In this document: in pieces, positions 57,431 through 64,000 of the stretch
Position numbering within the stretch: position 1 is the first letter of the stretch
Layout of the letters: each line of letters opens with the position of its first letter
Assembly: GCA_026214975.1 (NCBI GenBank)
Contig: CM047815.1
Coordinates: 84,712,800-84,776,799, forward strand
Length of the DNA: 64,000 nt
From: Gentiana macrophylla
Taxonomy: Eukaryota > Streptophyta > Magnoliopsida > Gentianales > Gentianaceae
Reading direction: 5' to 3'
Notes under the pieces: model-generated
Told to the model about the DNA's origin: nothing
Database searches by the model: none
The model's input: the letters and a program-made list of their open reading frames with translations, nothing else
Program-made: the position numbers and the translations under genes

Positions 57431-59097
57431 TGGGTTTAGGGAAGGGTATAAATGGAAAAAATAAATGAACCTATTTGGACAATTAAAATTGAAAGGAACT
57501 TATTTAAAAATAGAGCTTGATCGATTCTCTAAACGGGCGCCCAGATTTTTATCATATATATATTGAACTTAATTATAGGTGTATTGTTTGCCTCTCTGTT
57601 CTATCTGTATTTGGTGTTAAACTAATATGCTGTTGATTATATACACGGGCACCATCCTCTATGTATTGTAGTTTTATTCCTTTCATTTGCATTTTTCCCA
57701 TGGTTCTTACAATAGCTGAGTCACAGGTATTGATATATATCTTTGTACACAAAGTGCATATTTGCCAAAAGAAAAGGCCAATTTGGAACAGTGTATGCTA
57801 TGTTACCTGGGCTCTTTCCCTGGTCGTTTGTTTATATTCATGCCCTATGAATATTTTATTCTTATTCAATTCTTGTTGCCAGTCATTTTTCGATATCTTG
57901 ATTGATTTCATTATGTCAATAGTACTGAAAGATACATGGTTTGTGTTAGACTTGAAGTGTTCCAACTCCCTTAATGTTACAGACTTACAGTTCAGGAGCT
58001 TTAGTTCTCTGGCCCTTGATCTTACGCTGAAATTGCTGAAGCTTTATTGCAATGCTTTAAAACACAAACTGACCTGCACGGTTGGACTAGAAACACTTCG
58101 ATCTAGTTAGTTTTATGATCTAGGTTGAGACCATAACCTAAATAACTCCAATACTCACTAAAACGCATTAACCACACTGTCTGCCCAATAAACCACTGAC
58201 CCATTTGCGGGTTGTCTGACCTGTATGTGTATGGTGTGTTGTCGTATGTATAAAGTAAGATTCATATCTAACCTGTATATCGTCAACATAGTTACGTTGC
58301 TCTGTTTGTTTGATTGCAATATCATAAGATAGTCTCAAACGTTGTTTCTTTGATTGCTTTAGTTTGCTTGATTGCACTCTGTCTGATTTTATTATTTGTT
58401 TGCCTCACTTGTTATATATGTGATTTTAACAGCATATAAACTTCTCGGAGCTGGTCGGAACTGATGGACTACAGTCTCTAAAATAACTTAGAAAAGCCAT
58501 TCTTGGGAAGGGGGTTTCCTTTTGAAACATATTATATGTCTGTTTAGCATCCTATTTGTTTGCAATCTTGGCTGCAAACTTATGTTCTTTTACCTTTTCA
58601 ATTCAAGAACTAAACGATTTAAGTTTTTATTGGAACTGAGCTTGCACAGATCTGCCACATTTTCAGTAGGTGTGTTTCTGATGCAACTGCCTTGAGTTAT
58701 GCCATGTTTCAGATTAGGTTAACCGCAAATTTTTCCATCTACTTTCTTTGCTGATAGCAATAGGTATTGGTTATGACTTGCGGTGTAAAGCTTTTATCTT
58801 GTGCTTTATGCTGAACTTAGGATCACAAATTGTGAAAAAAATTAAAGACTGCAATTTAATATAGTTGTTTAATACTGTTCTTCTACTCCAACTCTCCACA
58901 CCCTATTTGAAGTTGAAACTTTTGAACTTAACATTGGCCTCATTTTGTCTTTTGTATGACTTTGTGCACTACATGTTAACCAAACTCTTTGTTATAGAAG
59001 TTAATATCCACTAGTTGAGTTATTGTTTGTTGACATTTCAGTCCCACTTGCCTTGTGTGAACATTAAACTCATTTTTCGTTTTACAGGTATACATAA

Positions 59098-61058
59098 TGG
59101 TTGGACCCACGGCTACGTGTGCAGGTTCGGCAGGTGGAGCACAACCACCACATGACAATCCATGTAGGATACCGTCAAACTGTCAATCGGGTATGTTATT
59201 TGTTAGCAATCTTACTGGATGAAATAGGATTCATCTTCTGGTTTATGAAGAACATAACATCAGTTAAGGTTGGAGTTGGTTATGTGGGTGGGTGGAGTGG
59301 GGGGAGGGGACAAATCACTTACTTGGATGGTAACTGCATTTCCTCGATCATTTGGAATTTATAGCCAGATCTCTTTCTTAGTAATCATAGTCTTGTATTC
59401 TGTTTATTCACTTATTCATTTATACACAAACACACTGGGAATTGGCTACAAATTTTGTCTCTGCTTATTCCCTATATAGTTGTAATGTTTTGTGCAACTG
59501 TTTGATATTTCTGCATTCAAAACAGTTGGCCTATTTTACCTATTCTTGTTAGGATTCATGTATTTTAGTTGTTCTTGTACAAGGACTTAAAGCTTCCTCA
59601 CATTGTCACTAACTTAGCAGTTAGTATCTATATAAGTTATATTTGCATGAATTGAGAATCCGCACCATTTATGCTTTAAAAAAAACCAGCTATCATGGTC
59701 TGAAGTTTAAAAGAGATAATAATATCCATAAAGCTTGATGAGAGTTTGTTTCCGAAAATCGATTGTCTTTGTTTTTTTCAAGAATTGATGGATATACGCC
59801 GAGAGTGTTATATATCTTCTTACTGTGTGTTTTAATATCACAGTTCAGTGGTTTGTAATTTATATCTAATGGCAACTATCAAACAAATCAATAAATTAAA
59901 CAAGTTTGGCATCGTATTATGATTCTCCTGAGACTGTTATTTGCTAGACAACCTATGCTTCTTGTATCTTTTGCTGCAAAAGCAAATATGGATCTGATTG
60001 ATCTTTTTACAAGGACTGTTATTTGCTAGACAACCTATGCTTCTTGTATCTTTTGCTGCAAAAGCAAATATGGATCTGATTGATCTTTTTATCATTGTAA
60101 TTCATGAGGATTTTGTTTTCTTTTTCACTTATCAAATAATGTAACGCAGTCTCTGTTATTTCCAGTGATAAGTAAACTTGTTGCATATTTCCCTCGGTCA
60201 TAGCCCTCCCTGTTATGTTGTAGTTTGTTTATGACAAGAAAAGCTAATGTTAGATAAGTTTGTTTCATGCTTATAGTGCACACTATGCACTGCTGTGAAA
60301 TAATGGAATATAACCCATGTTACCACTATTCATTTTTATACAGGAACAATTGAGGCGAAACAGTGGCAATTGCCAGAAGCGTAAATGGGTGAGCTACCAT
60401 GGGCGGAGATCTTTGCCTCAGTATCGTGTGATGCTTGTAAGTGTATATTATCATTAAAAGTTTAACATTTACGATACAACATGTGTTCTAATGTAGCATT
60501 TCCTTGATATAGGACAATTCACAATCACAAGATCCGGATGATTTGCATCGCCATGGAGATCAGTGGGTGAATGATGAAGCAAAGGAAGCACATGTAAGTA
60601 TACTTGTCTTCAATGTATATCCATTACACAACTTTCTAATCTTCCATAGTCTAATAATTAAATGTTCGAATATCGCGCGCTATGAAGGAGCGGGTTGCGC
60701 CCACACCCCCATGGCCCACGGCCCACGGCCCACGGCATAACTCTCACCCCTGGCAGACGAGATCACCATCATAGGAGACGCTTTAGGTAGGCGCCGAGGT
60801 CATATCACTGTGAGTGGGACCAAGTGTCCCACGTGAAACTTTGTCATCCACTCACCATCGACGCCATTTGTCTCCGGCAGAGCATGAGACTTTGTTGAAA
60901 GGGTTCTCTATGTTGATGGCGTACATCAAGGAGAGGGATCCAGACGCACGACTGCCAGATTTTACGATACCTTCTCAGTCAGGTTCATGTACTCCTTTTA
61001 CGATACCTTCTCAGTCAGGTTCATGTACTCCTTCATTATCGAGTGGTCCTGCCTGATA
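59098..61058 (+). pseudogene. Exon-like remnants of a plant CACTA accessory gene (Transposase_24-like)
   Basis: Three or four plus-strand segments look exonic. The ATG at 59098 gives MVGPTATCAGSAGGAQPPHD. Positions 60345-60435 read EQLRRNSGNCQKRKWVSYHG and then end at a GTAAGT donor. Positions 60512-60596 read DNSQSQDPDDLHRHGDQWVN then DEAKEAH and another GTAAGT donor. Positions 60814-61056 end in a duplicated 12-residue unit FTIPSQSGSCTP and a stop. The W-x-NEEAK-like motif and its placement match the C-terminal part of Transposase_24 proteins encoded by plant CACTA elements. Phases between the first segments do not join cleanly, so exons are missing or the gene is broken. Confidence 0.5.
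59932..60091. repeat. 82-bp tandem duplication, nearly identical
   Basis: GACTGTTATTTGCTAGACAA and the following bases to CTGATTGATCTTTTTA occur at 59932 and again at 60014 with no visible difference over about 77 bases. It is noncoding, inside the CACTA element. Confidence 0.9.
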
Positions 61059-61779
61059 GGGATGATGTCGATCAGTAGCCGACTTATGAGATAACTAGTC
61101 AATTATGTTGATATTGTACTTTTACATCTACATGGATATTTAAGTGCTTTGGTATGGTTTTGATTACTTTAGCTTTGTCATGCTGTGTTTGTATTGTTTA
61201 ACATGAGACTTGATGGTGTGTTGTTTTTAATTGTTTTGGTGCACAATAGGGAGAAAATGTCAACAATTATTATATATATATATAAAAAAATTGACTGGAT
61301 ATTAGCCACGATACCAGTTGTGGCAAATTATTGTGCCACTCCGTGTCAATTTGTGAGTTTTAGCCACGACATGTCAGCGTCACGTAAGCAAGTTTTAGCG
61401 ACAACTAGTTGTGGCAAATAATAATCAGTCATTAGCAACAACGCGTCGTGGCAGAAAGGATAGAAAATATTTGCTCACAACCCATTTGCCACGGAGTGTC
61501 GTGGCGAAAAACGTATTCGCCATGATTTTCCGGTTTTAGCCACGACAGCAAAAGACGCTTTTTGTTGTAGTGTAGACAGCTTGAATTTCTAGTGAGGGTT
61601 CCAAATATTCATTGACGTTGAAAGGCTCTATTATGGAGTTTTATTAAAATCCATTCTTTGTGTTGTGTTGTACTGAATGTTGATTATACTTTGTTATATA
61701 TATGCGGTTGTTGATTATACTTTGTTATAATACACTTGTTGTTGTTGTTAATGAAGTTTATTCTACTTACACCCGTAGA

Positions 61780-62540
61780 ATAGCCGTATTTGATAGAATT
61801 GTATTGTGAGTGAAAGAATGGTTTGATTGATTATCAATAATATACATGGTACAAATATATAGGTAGAAGCTTAAAACTCTTGGAACATTCTAGAGTATCT
61901 AAAATATTATAAAGTATCTATATAATTACAAATTACACATATTCTAAAATTACAAATAATACATCTAATACGCCCCCTCAAGCTGGATGGTTGGAGACAA
62001 TACCAAGCTTGACACGAAAATGATGAAAATAAACGGTCGGAGACACAGCCAAGCTTGACATGAAAATGATGAAAATGAATGCAAGGCAAGGGTTTAGTAT
62101 GAGCATCGGCTAACTGATCAGCACTAAAGACATGTGCAACCCACAAATGACCATGTTGATCAAGACTAAAATGAAAGTCAATGGCAACATGCTTCATGCG
62201 AGAGTGAAGAACCGGATTGATACTGAGTTGCGTCGCTCCAACATTATCATAGAAAATGACAGGAGTCTGAGATGATGAATAAGCAAGATCTTGTAAGAGA
62301 TATGTAACCCAAGTTAATGTAGTAGGAGTAGAAACACTCGAATTCAGTGGAAGAACGAGTGACAATATGCTGCTTTTAGCGGTCAACATTATCACATAAA
62401 ACGACGACGGTCTGAGTTGATGAATAACCAAGATCCTGCAAGAGATATGTAACCCAATTTAATGTAGTATGAGTAGCAGCGATATGCATGTACTCAAATT
62501 CAGTGGAAGAACAATTGACAGTATGCTGCTTTTTAGAGCT
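61780..62540 (-). mobile_element. Ty1/copia fragment: RNase H C-terminus plus 3' LTR
   Basis: The minus strand from about 62350 reads VTYLLQDLAYSSSQTPVIFY, then GATQLSINPVLHSRMKHVAI and SADQLADAHTKPLP, the end of copia RNase H. A polypurine tract (inverse of CCCCCTCAAGC, about 61973) follows, then about 190 bp of LTR (to about 61785). A 145-bp duplication repeats part of the RNase H region (GATGAATAA words at 62274 and 62419). It lacks the rest of pol and the 5' LTR. Confidence 0.8.
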
Positions 62541-62641
62541 CCAAGATTACGGCCAATGAAAAACCAAATAACTCATAAAGGAATAGTATTCTTTATTGAC
62601 ACGCGTCAACAAATACAAAGGCATACCCGAGATTTTACAGG

Positions 62642-63654
62642 ATGAAAACGGTAAAGAATAAGTCGGCCATGAGGAAGGAAAACTACATGATCGGAAAGGT
62701 AAGACATGATGATATGTTGGTGGAAAAGGAGGACGGCATGATCGGTAAGCTAAGGCATGATGATATGTTGGTGGAAGTTTTAATTAGGCTCACTGTCAAG
62801 AAACTGTTCCAGTTTATGTGTGTTTCAAAGCTATGGCGGTCCATGATCCCGTGTGTATTACCTAAAGCACAATCCTTGCAGCGCTTGTTAGATTGGCTGA
62901 TTATTGGCGCCCTAGCTTTTGGCGTTCTACCCTTAGAGAAGCATTACAAGCACAAGCACAACATGGTGTTGTGTATCCAGAAGATTTTTCAATAGTTTGA
63001 CCATTGGTGATCGCAGAAAATCATATTCTACACCTGTACCCACCCAAAACGATCAACGGGTTATTTTGTATCATTCTCTTTGATGTACCAGTATATCGCT
63101 TGTTTCTCTTTAGTGTATGGAGAGGTGAAATCATGGAACTTCCAGGACCTTGTATTAGGCCATCACGTCGCTTACGTACATTTTGGTTTTGAACCCGTTA
63201 AAGGTGTTTACAAGTTGCTAGCAATACCCGAGGTTCCGGGACCACGTTCAGGATGGATAGATTGTCACATTCTCACCCTCAACAGCAGCAACATGATATT
63301 TTGTCATGGAAAAAGCTACCCAATCGTAATGTTCATCGTGTTCCACTGCCACATACGCAGAGCATTTGCATCAATGGGTTTTTGTTTTGGCTTTATTACC
63401 GATTACTAATTTCTTTTGATCTCAAAGAGGAGAAGTTTGGCTCGGTTCATCCACCCAACCTTAATAGTTACCATTTTAATAGCAGTTGGATAACACAGTT
63501 CAAAGGATGTTTGGCATTATTTAAATGGTATACTGACGTCGACGAATTGGTTCTCTACACCTTAGATGATAACGAAGGCCTTGCATGGACCAAACATGTT
63601 ACCTTGTTGCCTAGTGAGTTGCAGCGTAAGGTGAAGAGTGATATTTTTTTATGA
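62642..63654 (+). pseudogene. F-box protein (FBA_3-type), frameshifted, N-terminal 17-residue duplication
   Basis: ATG 62642 opens MKTVKNKSAMRKENYMIGK. The F-box (LVEVLIRLTVKKLFQFMCVSK) spans about residues 43-70, where Leu/Val-rich F-boxes bind SKP1. The frame stops at 62993. Other frames then continue SLTIGDRRKSYSTPVPT, HVAYVHFGFEPVKGVYKLLA, CHILTLNSS, then SWKKLPNRNVHRVPLPHTQS, ICINGFLFWLYYRLLISFDL and EEKFGSV, the order of an F-box-associated type 3 domain. At least three frame changes and a stop show it is a pseudogene. A 51-bp duplication repeats MIGKxRHDDMLVE (ATGs at 62687 and 62738). It sits between copia fragments. Confidence 0.8.
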
Positions 63655-63659
63655 CGACC

Positions 63660-63990
63660 AAGGTTATATCTGGACCAAGTATGTAATCTATTTACCTAGT
63701 GTCCCTTTTGTGATGTAAAATGTTTTTGGAAACTTGTTCCTATGTAGCTTCCCAAACACACACTGCTCACAAAAATCCAGCTCCCTGACCTTATGTCTCC
63801 AAATAGATCAGATTTACACAGAACTTGCATTCTTCTTTACCCATATGACCCAAACTCATATGCCATATCTTTGTCTCACGTGATTGGTGAACCTCATTGA
63901 TGCAACACCAAAGATAACTCGATACAAGAGACCCTTGTATTATGTACAATCAGTACAAGAAAAACAATCTTTTGCTACACTAGCTTTTGT
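63660..63990 (-). mobile_element. Ty1/copia pre-integrase fragment, degenerate
   Basis: The minus strand from about 63890 to 63730 reads RQRYGI, stop, VWVIWVKKNASSV and, after stops, KVRELDFCEQCVFGKLHRNK. This matches the GAG-pre-integrase zinc-binding segment (LDFCEHCVxGKxxR) of copia polyproteins. Several stops are present and the fragment runs to the window edge, so more of it may lie outside. Confidence 0.6.
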
Positions 63991-64000
63991 CACACACATA

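Larger units (their letters stand above)
56144..61572. mobile_element. CACTA (En/Spm) DNA transposon, 5.4 kb
   Basis: The left end is CACTACAACAAAAATGCC. The right end, inverted, is CACTACAACAAAAAGCGTC; the first 14 bases match. Both ends carry CACTA-type subterminal repeats of the form GCCACGAC / TTAGCGAC / GTCGTGGC (56180-56240 and 61300-61560). The flanking triplets are TAC (left) and TAG (right), a 3-bp target duplication with one mismatch. Inside are a G/T-rich minisatellite, T-rich intron-like DNA and remnants of a Transposase_24-like gene. No complete TnpD-type transposase was found, so it is probably non-autonomous. Confidence 0.85.

Noticed and set aside
1..64000. CRISPR arrays, tRNA or rRNA genes, bacterial-type operons
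   Set aside because: None were seen; the repeats present are plant tandem or transposon repeats, and no tRNA cloverleaf or rRNA sequence was recognised by eye.

Overview
This is nuclear DNA from a flowering plant, almost certainly a eudicot. It has intron-bearing genes with plant orthologues, AT-rich intergenic DNA, and a dense mix of plant transposons: Ty1/copia, Ty3/gypsy, LINE, Helitron, hAT, CACTA and MITEs. There are no operons or bacterial features. All homology statements come from reading translated sequence against remembered family features; no search was run.

Layout. Positions 1-5246 (minus) hold the N-terminal two thirds of a BRUTUS (BTS)-type hemerythrin E3 ubiquitin ligase, cut by the left edge. 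Positions 5.3-11 kb are intergenic: a 5'-truncated LINE, tandem duplications, a Tourist-like MITE and a telomere-like repeat. Positions 13.3-20.3 kb are a decayed autonomous-type Helitron (Rep/helicase plus RPA-like gene). Positions 21.8-25.5 kb are a gag-only gypsy-type LTR element with a perfect 5-bp target duplication and an internal satellite-like array. Positions 26.0-27.55 kb (minus) hold an F-box/LRR gene with a frameshift. Positions 28.8-31.1 kb are a hAT remnant split by an LTR-like insertion, which is itself split by a foldback element. Positions 31-36 kb are AT-rich repeats and a tandem array.

Positions 36.2-47.3 kb (plus) hold an intact two-exon Core-2/I-branching (BC10-like) glycosyltransferase. 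Its single intron of about 9.8 kb is filled with mobile-element debris, including an antisense Helitron helicase fragment. Positions 47.9-53.1 kb are a complete-length but dead copia element (minus) with matching target duplications. Positions 56.1-61.6 kb are a CACTA element with recognisable ends. Positions 61.8-64.0 kb hold copia fragments flanking an F-box pseudogene.

The probable functional genes are BTS (iron-deficiency signalling) and the glycosyltransferase (cell wall or glycan biosynthesis); the F-box gene at 26-27.5 kb is doubtful. The genes are unrelated to each other. The main interest is nested transposon architecture, several uncharacterised repeats, and in-frame N-terminal duplications in both F-box genes. 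I found no convincing novel multi-gene system.
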